Notes: generated by a model from the letters alone, not told the origin. 64,000 nucleotides of DNA from Histomonas meleagridis (GCA_020186115.1 WSYJ01000178.1:1178001-1242000), one strand, 5' to 3'; counted from the stretch's first letter, positions 9,439-20,340 are shown. A program made the numbers and translations.

Positions 9439-9837
9439 ATGGCTGATTCTACATGAAAAGTAACAATTCAGGTGAAAAACGAACACCTTGCAACAAACCT
9501 AAAGGCCGGCTTTGTAAACGCTTTATCAACTGCTGTGCTTTCATCGTTAATGGAGGAAGCATCATGCAAAGCAGTAGAGATTGCATGCCTTATTAGTGGA
9601 CAAACATCAATAAGCGCAAAAATGAAATTGTTTTATCAAAGACCTTCAAGGTTAAGCTCTAATGTTTCTGTTATATCAAGAATTGTTGATATTGATAAAG
9701 ATGGTATTCATTTTGAAATTGAAGCATCGGACGAAAAAGGGATTGTGTGAACAGCAAAACATACAAGGGTGTTTGTTGATAAAGATGATTTCGAAAAGCG
9801 TTGCTACGAAACTGCAAGACTCGCTCGCCAAATTTAG
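9439..9837 (+). pseudogene. Thioesterase (hot-dog fold), two in-frame TGA codons
   Basis: From the ATG at 9439 to the TAG at 9835-9837 there are 133 codons in one frame. They are interrupted only by TGA at 9454-9456 and 9748-9750. The translation fits small hot-dog thioesterases of the FlK-like type: an N-terminal strand, FVNALSTAVLSSLMEEASCKAVE (the family's xALMEEAA helix), a SAKMKLFYQRPSRL strand region, IHFEIEASDEKGIV, then KHTRVFV after the second TGA. No frameshift is seen and both ends are intact. Other genes here end at TGA, so the standard code should stop translation twice. It is either a young pseudogene or a gene acquired from a TGA=Trp bacterium. Trichomonads are known hosts of Mycoplasma, but the transfer is speculation. 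Confidence 0.75.
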
Positions 9838-10179
9838 GTATTGTTTAGAATTGGTTCTTTGTCTTTATAAATCACGTTTTGCTAAAAACATTTATTGAGT
9901 TTATTACCTTAATGACGACTATTGTGTGGACGATATCGATCGTTTTGGTCAGGAGCAATACTTCGCTTTGTAAAGTTATTCTCTTTAGCTTTTGATGGGA
10001 TTCCATAAATTTCGAAATATATTTTTGAATAACTAAAAACTCGTCTAATTCTTTAATAATGCTTTTAATATAATAATGTGAAGAATGTCAATTAATATTA
10101 TAGAAAACAAAGAGAAGAAAAAATACTTCAGCTCATAAAAAGTATTAAATTTTGTGACTGTGCGTTGTCGTGTATAAAC
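9838..10179. other. Intergenic, no gene seen
   Basis: AT-rich spacer between the thioesterase pseudogene and the decayed BspA-like copy. Nothing recognisable. Confidence 0.35.
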
Positions 10180-11040
10180 GAATTAGATCTTGAAAATGTA
10201 TTCGATTTTGTAAATGAATGTGTTGAAATTGGTGAACACGCACCACAGCATATTCATTATTCACTGGAAATGTCCAAATATTGTTGAATATGTAATAACT
10301 GATGACAATATACGGTTCTGAATTGCCAAAATAATAAAAGGTTACGTCATTCGGTGTCGCTGGCTTCTTTTAGTTATGTTCCAAGTGTTAATATCGTTAA
10401 ATTATAACAATTAGAAAACGCAGAATCTCAATGTTTTGAACCGAATTCGGAAGTGTAGCATTTATTAGTGATGGATAAAATGAAAATGCTGAATTACGAA
10501 TTGTTGTAACATTTCCTCCAAAATATGAGTATGATAAAAATACTGAATTTCCGATATGATTTACAGTGTTACAAAAATGAATATATGTAACTGATTTTGC
10601 AAATGAATTCATATGAATTAACTATTAAAAGTGTAAAATTACAATCATCGAAAAATATTTGAAAAGAATTCATGAAAAATAGAGCAACAGCAAAAGCATT
10701 TTTGGCTTTGTTTCCTTTGATTTTCAACCTAAGCCCTGAACTAAAATCGATTTTTTTCCGAAGAAACTATTTGATATAAACCGCTGTTAGATAATTGTAA
10801 ACAATTGAATTTGGATGATTCAAAATATTTTGCACCAATGAAGAAAATAAAAACTCCCAATGTAATTATAATATTTATCCAAGGTTTGTAGAGGAAGGTT
10901 ACGTTCATCAAATGTAATGATTTTAAATGATTTTTTTGAGAAATTGTGAGATCTGATTCTAAAAAGTTTTTGTTTAAATACTAAAACATGGTTCGACGGA
11001 ATCGTACATATATTGTCGGAGATGGGTTTTACATTTAAAT
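10180..11040 (-). pseudogene. Decayed BspA-like gene, middle copy
   Basis: The minus strand holds pieces of a BspA-like gene in the right order but not in one frame. About 10630-10740 gives a leader with FFMNSFQIFFDD, matching FFINSFQILYDN of the neighbouring copies. About 10397-10612 gives LRR_5 repeats (GGNVTTIRNSAFSF, LPNSVQNIEI). About 10180-10250 gives SNTF-type stalk repeats. Upstream sequence to about 11040 resembles the N-terminal region of the 7108-8979 gene, including a matching stretch that reads 'gca-ccaatgaa' against 'gca-tcaatgaa'. The membrane anchor and tail are not found. It lies between two better preserved copies in the same orientation, so the three look like an old tandem array. 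Confidence 0.65.
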
Positions 11041-12026
11041 TGTAATTAGTGACATCTGTAGAAATAATGCATAAAATTAATAAAAATTATTGTTAATTAT
11101 TTCAAAAATTGGAACCTTATCATTGCGTAGATGGTAAATGCCTCTTTATTTCTGTCCTTTATATATAAAAATTTTGTGTATTTGAAAAATGAATCTCGAA
11201 GCTTCATTTGAGTTCTGAATAATTTCAAGATGTACAAAATGAGCAGGAATTGAATAGCTTTCATGTTTCAATTTGAAATATAGCTGAAGACCTTAGTCAC
11301 ATTGGTCAATACAAAACTTGAAAATCTCACATTTAAATGATAAAAAGTTTGTTACTTTCTTGAAATTTTTCTATTTGCCTTTAAATCTTTCGCTTAATGT
11401 TTGAAAACAACAAGGTGATAAACGCACTTTTATATAATATTATGAATATACTTTGTGTTATGCGAACATTGCAATGAAGCAACTTTTTTGTTTATGAATT
11501 TATTTAGAAACTGGATGAGTTTTGTGCGTTGTTCTATATCGCTTCGAAATATAATTCTTCATCTTGATTATATCAAATAAATGAGGAATCTACTTGCTTG
11601 TATATTAAACTTCAAAAAGGTTTAAACATTTATGCAAAAAGAAAACTTTAAATATTTGTGCAAAATTAATCATATGTGTTTCAAGTTGAAAATTTCAACA
11701 AGCATCTAAAAATATTATCAGCAAATCATAATATTAATATTTATAATTATTGTTATATTTAAAAAAATTGATAATTAACTAATAACCAATGATACAAAAA
11801 GAGTACTTAAATTTAAATTTCTATTACAAACTATAAATCATTTAGTCAATGAAAAGTGTCTGCTTTCTTTAATCACATTTTTACCTCAAAACTATATTAA
11901 TATATATCAAAAAATTGTTAATCGATTAACATTTCAAATATTATCATTTCTCATTACGAATCATTTCATAGTTTTTAAATATATTACGATATATCAAATA
12001 AAAAATATATTTTATTTTACATCAAA
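11041..12026. other. Intergenic, no gene seen
   Basis: About 1 kb of AT-rich sequence with no frame I can assign. It may contain the unrecognisable upstream part of the middle BspA-like pseudogene. Confidence 0.35.
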
Positions 12027-13711
12027 TTATAGCCAATTGTCTTCATCTTCTTGAACAATATCTTCAACTAAAGTATTCACTTCCTCCATTTGTTTTGTAC
12101 TTGATGTAGTTGTATCCTTAAATTGTAATTTCGATGTCGATTTTACTTTTTTGTTATTACTTTTGATTAAGAATATAACAATTCCAACAATTATTAACAC
12201 AAATGCAATTGATCCGCAAATAATTCCAATCAATGCATTAGTTGTAAGTCCATTTGTTTGTAAAATGTTCGTGTGAAACATTGTAATGAAATTTGAATAA
12301 TAATTATAATATGTCGAATACATAATAACTGTGTAATCATAATAAATAAATTCTGTTTCAACATAAGAAAATGTTGAATTAATTATGGATAATGAAAGTG
12401 ATCTTGTTTGCGTTTCAGAATAAGTAAATGAATTTGTAATTGTCAATGTATATGTTAATGTATATGAAAATGAAAATGTTAAATCACTTTGATATGATCC
12501 AGTGAATGTATTACTTCGACTGAATGTGTGTGATGAAGAAAATGAAATTGTTGCAATCGGGCTGCAGTTTCCTTCTGTGTTGTCTTTGTCAACACCTAAA
12601 TTTCCAAATTTACTTCCTACGTATGTTGGATATGTGATAACACTTGCTGTAACATTATAAAATGCACCTTCTCCAATATTTGGTTCTGTATCTCCATAAT
12701 AATAAATGCATTCAAGCGAATTACAATTACCAAATGCTGATTCTCCAATTTCTCTTATTCCAGACCCAAGTGTTAATATTCTTAAATTAGAACATAATGA
12801 AAATGCTGAACCACCAATTGAAGTGACTGAATTTGGAATTGTAATGCTTTTGATGGATGAACACAATGAAAAATGCTGAACCACCAATTGTTGTAACATT
12901 TTCGCCAAATATAATCCTTTCTAAATTAGAACATGACGAAAACACATAACCCCCAATATATGATATAGAATTACCAAAATTAACTGAAATAACTGATGGC
13001 CATTCTGAAAATGCACCATTCGGAATCGAATAAATTCCTTCACTAATGTTTACAAATTTCGTGACGTTTTTATATTGATCAATTTGTTCAAAATCATTTA
13101 AATTTGTTATTATTAATGTTGAGTTATTATCATATAATATTTGAAAGGAATTTATGAAAAATATAATAAAAATTAAAACGTTTTTATGTTTTTTCTTTTC
13201 GCATGTTTTCAGTTTGTTCATTAAAAGTTTAATTTCAAAAAATAATAAAAATCCCAAAATAAAAATGTTATGCATCAGAACTTGAATAACTTTAATTAAT
13301 TTGAACATTTTCTTTATGAAAATATTATTCATTGAAAATGCTAAATGTGCTTTTAATGAAAAATGATTAAGTACTAAAGAAAAAGAATTTGAAACAATGT
13401 TTAACATATGAAATTGGTAATTCTAATAAAGGGAAATGCCAATGACATTTTTCTGCACTGATGTTAAATGGATAGGATTCATTATCTTTGAGAATAATAA
13501 AATTTGTTACTTTAATGGATACATTCGCTTTTTCATGGGATGAGGATGTAAAGTATATGTCCTCTTTGGATTTCGAAGTAAGGCAAGTGTAATGTTTGAA
13601 AGTTTGAGAAATAGATAATTGATCATCAAAAATCTTTAAACCTGAATTTTGTGGAGAGATTTGTAACGAGCAAAAGAAATGCATGGGGAAAGCCAAGAAG
13701 AAATAACACAT
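12027..13711 (-). pseudogene. BspA-like surface protein gene with frameshifts
   Basis: The minus strand encodes the whole BspA-like architecture, but in three frames. An ATG at 13711 opens a signal-like start (MCYFFLAFPMHFF) and an N-terminal region resembling that of the 7108-8979 gene. The frame changes near 13370-13410. It then continues through a leader and LRR repeats and breaks again at about 12868-12873, where the neighbouring copy has four adenines and this one has five. The third frame runs through LRRs, a short stalk, a membrane segment with ALIGIICGSIAFVLIIVG and a tail ending EDEDNWL. The LRR cassette (12513-13211) differs from 7693-8390 at only about three positions, so the insertion is recent or could be a homopolymer sequencing error. 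Confidence 0.75.
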
Positions 13712-14884
13712 TCGTGAGAAAACTTGAGAAACTTATTGATAAATCAGTCAAAAACGATACAGAGAGCTTCAACCGCTTCGCTTTTTAGTTATTTCATTGG
13801 TTAAACTTTTGCTGATGCATGTTTTATAGTTTTTGCGATCGGAAGATGTTCACAAAGCTGACACTCAATATTTTCTTATAAAAAGTGACAGAAGGTTCCA
13901 TAATTAAATTGTATCAAAATCCTGTTAAAAAATAAAAGAAAGAAGAAGACATCGTTCGCAACCAAGAAAACACGATGAATAAAAACATACAAAAAGTTTA
14001 TTTCAATACAATTAACAGATCACAGTGAATTTTGAATGCAGCATTTCTCCAAACAACGGTTTGATTTTAAACCTGTTGAAAAATCGATCTTAACCAATAT
14101 TGATCGTTCGAAACCGTAACACTTTTGAAAAAGTGTAAAATGATTCCAAAAAATTTGGCATTTCTTATTTCCTTTGAATTATTCGTCAATGATTCGCCTC
14201 AGGCGAGAAATTGAGAGAAACCATCAAAAAACATGATCGTACAGTTATTGAAAAATTGGACTTCGAACTGAAATTTTTTCTGTAAAGTTTAGAAAATTGG
14301 GTTTTATTCACCAAAAAAACCAAATAAGAAATTTCAGTTTAAACTCACACGCTACGGTCAACTTCCTAAAATTCCAATGCCCCTTGAAAATCCAGAAGAA
14401 AATTGTGTCAGCACAAGAATATGCACAGAAAACAAAAAAACATTAAATATTTTGTGTTATGTAGCAGTTGCAACCACTTTGATAATACCCTTTAGGGAGA
14501 AATTTCATTTTGAATTAGTTCGTTCTTAACACAGCAAATCTACATTGTGTTTTTTTATATAAAAATATATTAAACATATATTGAAGAACAAATAATTTTA
14601 TTTTGAAATAGAATTGTAACCTTGTTATTATTTTGGCATTTTTACCAAGTCACTCGAAATCTTCAACTGTAGGTAACTATCATATTCAAAATTACTTACA
14701 TTTTTTACTCAGACATTGATATAAAATGAAATTTAAAATCATGATTCCATGGAACATTAATTATGTAATTGAGTTCGAACAAATGCTGTTCTAAACTTCT
14801 TATAGATGGATAAAGTTTTAGCACAACGAATAATTTTGAAAATTTAATATTAGGAATAAACGCTATCTATACTTTATTCAAACA
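13712..14884. other. Intergenic, no gene seen
   Basis: About 1.2 kb between two surface-protein loci. No open frame resembles a known family on either strand, and I see no repeat or RNA gene. Confidence 0.4.
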
Positions 14885-16966
14885 TTACATCCATTGATCA
14901 TCATCTTCTTTTGCCATTTCTCCTATTGTTTGTATCATTTCATATTGCTGTTCTTTTTCTAAATTGGAACTTAACGAATCACTAAACTTTCCATTAAGTT
15001 CCGAATCTGATTTATCTTTTTTACTAATTCTAAATAACCAAACCATAACACCAATGATGATTAACACTAAAGCTATAGATCCACATATAATCCCAATAAG
15101 AGATACACTGTTTAAAACAGGTTCATCACTAATACGATATAAAGATTGAAATACAAATGTATAATAATCTGAATAAAAACTAATGATTGTAGTCATGTGA
15201 ATAATTGAATATTCATAAAATATTAATGTCGAATCGGATAAATACTGAGTGCGGAAAATTTGGGTAAATGAACTTATGTCAGATGAATATATTGTGAGAA
15301 TAAACGAAAAACTGAGTGATGCACCAAATGGAAATGAAGAAGTGAAAGAATTGGACTCTGAAAATGAATTAGAATCTGTGAATGAATTCGACTTCGTAAA
15401 TGTATTTGATTCAGAAAATGTGTTGGACTGTGAAAACGTGTTTGACTCTGAAAATGAATTTGATTGAGTAAATGTATTTGACTGTGAATATGTATTCGAT
15501 TGGGAAAATGTATTCGTAGAGAAATTTAGTCGAACTGTAGTGATATTTCCTGTGATATTTTTATTATCTGTTGGAGCAACATGAAGATACATTTGATCCA
15601 CAACATCATTAGTTGTAAATTTAATAGTATTCTCATAAGTTATATTTGTTAAATCATGTAACTCACAATTAGCATTAGCGCTAAATGTATAATTATAATG
15701 AGCGATTCCTTTTGTAACATTAACAACAACTTCTGACTCATTGATGCTTTGGCCTGTACCATTATATGCAACAACTTTAAATGTATATTGTGTACCAACA
15801 TTTGCTTCAATTGTTATTAAATAATTTGCTTGATCTATTACTATGTCATTAATTTCTGGTTGCGATGTGTCAGGCAAATTAAGATAATGATCTTCAAACT
15901 CAGTTTCATTAGTTCTTTGCTTAAGATAAAATATAGTGTTGGCAAGGATTTTTCGTTCAAAAGATGTTGCCGAACCAGTGTGACCTGTTTGAACCATTGC
16001 TGTGTTTCCAAATGTGGTAAGATAGAAATTATCTGTTTCATTGCACTTGGTTGTATCATATTCGGGGGTACTAGCAAATGAAAACCAAATATCACCATGA
16101 GCTTTATGATGCGAAGTGTGAGAAAAATTAATTGACTCATCTTCTTCTCCCCTATTAATGAGGTTCCATGGGTACATTAAAAGTAATCCTTGCTTGTGAA
16201 CTTCTATTTTGTCAGACTCTATGTAATTGAAATAATCTTTATCATGGTCTTTAACTGTAACATTAAATAACTTTCGAATAGCAACTATACCTTCGGCATT
16301 ATTTTCATTATCTTCAAAACCAGAGGTGATCGAATCATGTCCAGTAATAAAGCCATATCCTTTTTTAATGTAATCACTGATAACTCCTTCTGCTGTTTCT
16401 GTTTTGATTGAGTAGCAGTCACTATAATCCCAAAATCCAAAAGCAGTGACATCAAAATGGTACAACCATGTTTGATTGGAGTTTTCCAACTCTTTTTCAA
16501 AATCATCTATAGATTTGAGTGTTACATTAATAATTTGTTCACCATTAGAATCAGCACCACAAGCATCGTAATTATCGTTTTCAATATAGCCACCTTCCAT
16601 CCAAACTTTTAAAGAAGCTGATTTGGGATAATTTGATTTAGAACCAGACTTAAAGCTCATATATACTTTTTCATTTGTTAAAAAAGGTTTGCATTCATTA
16701 ATGTTAATCAACGCTGTACCATTGATACTATTTGATGGATAAATATTTAAAACATTGATAGTAGTTCCCCATTTGTGCGTGCTAACCGGTTCCCAGCCGC
16801 TTTTTGTTTCCAAATATATTTTATAATAATCAGTTTGATTTTTTTCTTGATCATTAATTGTCCAATTGAGATAAACTCCACCAGCCCCATTTGCATATGT
16901 TGTATTGTATTTTGCATTAAGTATTAGTTCTTCGGAAAATAAGAAGAAATAGAAGTAAATAAACAT
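14885..16966 (-). CDS. Surface protein: non-LRR ectodomain on SNTF stalk and BspA-type anchor
   Basis: The 693-residue protein starts with a short hydrophobic leader (FIYFYFFLFS). A beta-rich segment with YLNWTINDQ and YYKIYLETKSGW follows, resembling a fibronectin-type III strand pair. A larger domain at about residues 120-370 includes FGFWDYSDC, DYIKKGYGFITGHD and SHHKAHGDIWFSFA. That arrangement resembles the bacterial DUF5057 family, recalled and not searched. A second Ig/FN3-like region follows. Residues about 482-545 are SNTF-type repeats. A membrane segment (LIGIICGSIALVLIIIG) lies near 622-646 and the acidic tail ends EDDDQWM. The stalk, anchor and tail clearly match the BspA-like genes in this window, but there are no LRRs. 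It is therefore a domain-swapped member of the same surface family. Confidence 0.7.
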   Translation of the reverse strand: MFIYFYFFLFSEELILNAKYNTTYANGAGGVYLNWTINDQEKNQTDYYKIYLETKSGWEPVSTHKWGTTINVLNIYPSNSINGTALININECKPFLTNEKVYMSFKSGSKSNYPKSASLKVWMEGGYIENDNYDACGADSNGEQIINVTLKSIDDFEKELENSNQTWLYHFDVTAFGFWDYSDCYSIKTETAEGVISDYIKKGYGFITGHDSITSGFEDNENNAEGIVAIRKLFNVTVKDHDKDYFNYIESDKIEVHKQGLLLMYPWNLINRGEEDESINFSHTSHHKAHGDIWFSFASTPEYDTTKCNETDNFYLTTFGNTAMVQTGHTGSATSFERKILANTIFYLKQRTNETEFEDHYLNLPDTSQPEINDIVIDQANYLITIEANVGTQYTFKVVAYNGTGQSINESEVVVNVTKGIAHYNYTFSANANCELHDLTNITYENTIKFTTNDVVDQMYLHVAPTDNKNITGNITTVRLNFSTNTFSQSNTYSQSNTFTQSNSFSESNTFSQSNTFSESNTFTKSNSFTDSNSFSESNSFTSSFPFGASLSFSFILTIYSSDISSFTQIFRTQYLSDSTLIFYEYSIIHMTTIISFYSDYYTFVFQSLYRISDEPVLNSVSLIGIICGSIALVLIIIGVMVWLFRISKKDKSDSELNGKFSDSLSSNLEKEQQYEMIQTIGEMAKEDDDQWM

Positions 16967-17438
16967 TTAATCCTTTTTAAGTAGGACGAAAAGTCCCTGG
17001 AAACGATAGACCATTCAATTTTGTGAATGGGTTATTTTATATAAACGATAATTCAATTTGTTTCAATTTGAATCATTACATAGCGGTTATTTTATACAGT
17101 TCGAAGTGTTGAACGGAAAAACTTAATAAAAATTAACTTTATCCGTGATAAAACGATTAGTATTAGAATTAAATTTGGTTTTAATGTTATACAGGATATT
17201 TAGCATCTGTGATTCGATTATTAATTTCTGAAATATCATAAAAAATTCGTCAATGGAATTCGAGGTATAATTAAATAGAATTTAATTTATATTTTATATA
17301 CATACAAGTTTAATTATAATACTTTGTTATATTTTGGAGGAATTCTTTGTTTAAGCAACAATTTGACAAGTGAACTGAAAACATTTTGTTTGAATTGGTT
17401 TTAATCGTTTATTAAAGTGGCATTTTTTTGTATTTGGG
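16967..17438. other. Intergenic between divergent genes
   Basis: This divergent region separates the minus-strand surface gene from the plus-strand GTPase. A GAAACGATAG string near 17002-17011 could be a TAACGATA-like element for the surface gene. TTAATCGTTTATTAAAG around 17401-17417 could serve the GTPase. Otherwise nothing is seen. Confidence 0.35.
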
Positions 17439-18038
17439 ATGTGTGAGGATCCTCGAAATATAACAATTGCTGTTGTAGGAGATTCGCTTGTTGGGAAAAC
17501 AGCAGTTGTATCACGTTTTGTTGATGGAACTTTCCAAGAGACAACAGCAACTATCGCTTTAAATGCATTATCCAAAAAAGTTGTTATAGATGATAAAGAG
17601 CTTAACATTAAAGTCTTTGATACTCCTTCACAACGGAAACAATATAAAAACCTTTTGAGGTCTTGCTATCGTGATTCTGATATTATTATAATTGTTTTTG
17701 CTGTAGGAGATCCTGAAACTGATGAAATAAGTCAGACATCATTCGAATCTTTAGAAGGATGGCTTGTTGATGCACAAAGTTCCAAACCAGATGCTATTTT
17801 TTTTTTTTTTTTAAATTTGAAAGATATCAAACCCCGCAAAATAACGCACGAAGCAGCGGTCAAAAGAGTTGAAGAATTATGTAAAAAGTGCATGTACTTT
17901 GAAACGAGCGCTGCAACTGGAGATGGTGTTGATGACATGTTCATCTCTTTGATCAAAAAGTATATTCAACAAAAAGATGCTAAAAACCCCGAAGAACCTC
18001 AAGAAAAAAATAATGGTTCACCTTGCACCATCTTTTGA
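17439..18038 (+). CDS. Atypical Ras-like small GTPase
   Basis: This 199-residue Ras-superfamily protein has an intact P-loop (GDSLVGKTA, residues 14-22). Switch II is altered: DTPSQR replaces DTAGQE, keeping the catalytic-position Gln but losing Ala-Gly. The G4 base-recognition motif reads NLKD in place of NKxD, so guanine specificity or affinity may be changed. G5 is SAA. It ends CTIF, a CaaX box suggesting prenylation, where Rabs would have CC. A run of 16 thymines at about 17797-17812 encodes the Phe residues just before G4. The frame stays open through it. It could belong to a trichomonad Ras/Rap-like group; I cannot place it further. The gene ends at TGA. Confidence 0.8.
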   Translation: MCEDPRNITIAVVGDSLVGKTAVVSRFVDGTFQETTATIALNALSKKVVIDDKELNIKVFDTPSQRKQYKNLLRSCYRDSDIIIIVFAVGDPETDEISQTSFESLEGWLVDAQSSKPDAIFFFFLNLKDIKPRKITHEAAVKRVEELCKKCMYFETSAATGDGVDDMFISLIKKYIQQKDAKNPEEPQEKNNGSPCTIF

Positions 18039-18215
18039 TTCTAAATTTTTTGAACAATTTATGACAAAGCAACGAGTATTTTTATCAAAATAAGTATCAA
18101 TAATTTGTCATATGAACGAAGAAGATTTTGCGATGATTTCCATTGACATCCAATTGGAAGATGTTTTACCTAAATAAACCACTGAATTTTTGAATATTAA
18201 AGGACACGTTAAGGA

Positions 18216-18222
18216 AACCGTT
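18216..18222 (+). promoter_or_regulatory. AACCGTT element before the HRD1-like gene
   Basis: AACCGTT lies 13 bases before the TTG at 18236, nearly the same spacing as at COPA (12 bases before ATG). If this is the promoter element, the start codon should be close to 18236, where there is no in-frame ATG. Confidence 0.45.
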
Positions 18223-18235
18223 AAACCAATCCGCA

Positions 18236-19243
18236 TTGGCAGGAAAAGTTATATATCTTCTTTTAATATTATTTTTAAAATATCGATCAATCAAAGCAGA
18301 ATACCAATGGGATTTAGATGCTTGGAGCCGTTTTCTCAACGATACTCTTTCCCAATCAATAATACTATACATTTTTTATTCAAATGATATTCTTAGCAGA
18401 TTTTATAAAGAATTTTTAAAATGTGATCCTGACAAATTTGGCGATGATCCTGGCTCCAAAGTTAGTCTTTTTCTAAATTTTTTAACATTTGCTACATCTA
18501 AAACCAATTTTGTACCTGATGTACTACTTCCAGTTCTTACATTTCATTTTATCCATGTCAATATTTTTTATCTTCGTTCATATATTGATTCATTTCGGGT
18601 TCAATTATTTCTTCCACCTGAATACATTCATAGTCGTATCATAATTTTCCATATTTTTATCTCTCTTTTATTTTTATTCATAGGTCTTTATCATATCAAA
18701 TCCTTTTTGACAACGCATTCACGATTTTCGCTAACATTTGGCATCAAATTTATTGAAGAATTTCTTGTAATTGTTCGACAATTCATTGAACATTTATTAT
18801 TTCTTATTGATCGCCCCAACTTTGGTTCATCTCCATTCATTGAAACACTTCGAAAAAACTTCAACTTAATCATTTCTCTTATTGCGATCATAACATGTGC
18901 GCTTCCATCAATTGTTTTACGATATTTATATTATAAATTCACGTACAATGACTTCTTGTTCTTCGTTGCATATTGCCTCCCATTAATTGGGCACGCGCTT
19001 GCTGTTTGGCTCGAAAATGATTCGCCGCATCAGAATAACTTTTATCGATTTGATGACGCGGACGAAGAAGACTTAAACAATGAATGCACGTGTATCATAT
19101 GTAGACAAGTAATGGTAATTGGTAACGCAAAAAAATTGCCGTGCGGACATTGCTGCCATTCCGAATGTTTGGAGAGATGGATCGATAATCATCCGTATTG
19201 CCCCATTTGTAGAGCACATTTCGATGAATTGGAACATGAATAA
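18236..19243 (+). CDS. HRD1/AMFR-type membrane RING E3 ligase
   Basis: This is probably an ER-membrane ubiquitin ligase of ERAD. About 335 residues contain several hydrophobic segments across residues 1-265. A C-terminal RING-H2 follows at about residues 283-330 with the order CxxC, CGH, CxxC (CIICRQ, LPCGHCCHSECLERW, YCPICRAHF). This matches the HRD1 family pattern CIICREEM..LPCxHxFHxxCL. It is shorter than animal or yeast HRD1 (about 550-600) and lacks the long C-terminal tail. The frame is open from 18194, just after a stop, but contains no ATG until deep in the RING. The first family-like residues begin at TTG (18236). I see no upstream exon with trichomonad splice signals. The start is therefore mutated, non-AUG or mis-sequenced. 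Confidence 0.7.
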   Translation: MAGKVIYLLLILFLKYRSIKAEYQWDLDAWSRFLNDTLSQSIILYIFYSNDILSRFYKEFLKCDPDKFGDDPGSKVSLFLNFLTFATSKTNFVPDVLLPVLTFHFIHVNIFYLRSYIDSFRVQLFLPPEYIHSRIIIFHIFISLLFLFIGLYHIKSFLTTHSRFSLTFGIKFIEEFLVIVRQFIEHLLFLIDRPNFGSSPFIETLRKNFNLIISLIAIITCALPSIVLRYLYYKFTYNDFLFFVAYCLPLIGHALAVWLENDSPHQNNFYRFDDADEEDLNNECTCIICRQVMVIGNAKKLPCGHCCHSECLERWIDNHPYCPICRAHFDELEHE

Positions 19244-19467
19244 TATAATTAATAAATATTTTGTTAATTTATTTCGTTTTTTACATGGAATTTGTATAAA
19301 TTGATTGAATGATATAAATTAGTTGAAAATGATAAACATACAAATATTGTTAATGTATAATGATATTGGAATTATAGCTGCTGATATAAAATGAAAAATA
19401 TGTAGATTGACACTCATTGAATATACGATAATGGTTAATATATTCCAAATTAACATATAATTAACGT
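19244..19467. other. Intergenic, convergent
   Basis: Short AT-rich gap between the 3' ends of the HRD1-like gene and the DUF3447/ankyrin locus. No gene seen. Confidence 0.4.
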
Positions 19468-20340
19468 TTATTTGATTAAACAAATTTCATTAGTACTATT
19501 TTCACTTTGAGATTGGCTGATTAATTTCTTTATTTTAATAGAATCAGCTAAAGTTAATGCTGTTTCAAATAATATATATAATTTTCAAATATTATTTTGA
19601 AATTCTAAATTATTATAATAAATTTTAAATAAAACAAATAAATATCTTTAGCATTAATATCAGTTCCTTCTTGTTCAAGAAGTAATTTAACGATTTCTGT
19701 ATGACCATTTTTAGATGCCAATATAAGTGCTGTTCTAAATAATTTAAACAATTTCTAAATATTATTTCGAAATATTAAATTATTAATACAAATTTTAAAT
19801 TAAAGAAATAAATATCTTTAGCATTAATATCAATTCCTTCTTGTTCAAGAAGTAATTTAACGATTTCTGTATGACCATTTTCAGTTGCTATCATGAGTGC
19901 TGTTCTAAATAATTTAAATAATTTCCAAATATTATTTTGAAATATAAAATGATTAACATAAATTTTAAATAAAACAAATATTTTTCTTGAGCATTAATAT
20001 CAATTCCTTCTTGTTCAAGAAGTAATTTAACGATTTCTAATTTACCATTTTCAGTTGCTATCATGAGTGCTGTTCTAAATAATTTAAATAATTTCCAAAT
20101 ATTATTTTGAAATATAAAATGATTAACATAAATTTTAAATAAAACAAATATTTTTCTTGAGCATTAATATCAATTCCTTCTTGTTCAAGAAGTAATTTAA
20201 CGATTTCTAATTTACCATTTTCAGTTGCTATCATGAGTGCTGTTCTAAATAATTTAAATAATTTCCAAATATTATTTTGAAATATAAAATTATTAAAATA
20301 AACATCAAATAAAACAAATAAATATCTTTAGCATTAATAT
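19468..20340 (-). repeat. 170-bp ankyrin-plus-spacer array
   Basis: Equivalent points (the complement of ACAGCACT, the TAL codons) fall at 19561, 19731, 19901, 20071 and 20241, exactly 170 bases apart. Each unit has about 90 bases coding TALxxAxxNGxxEIVKLLLEQEGIDINA(K/Q)(D/E) and about 80 bases of AT-rich spacer. Because 170 is not divisible by 3, a continuous reading cannot pass through the units. The spacer resembles that of the plus-strand array at 53.8-55.2 kb, including AAAATAATATTTGGAAATT. Confidence 0.9.

Noticed and set aside
9472..9750. Short thioesterase starting at GTG and ending at the first downstream TGA
   Set aside because: It would lack the N-terminal strand and the conserved C-terminal strand. 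The full frame from ATG 9439 to TAG 9837 explains the sequence better.
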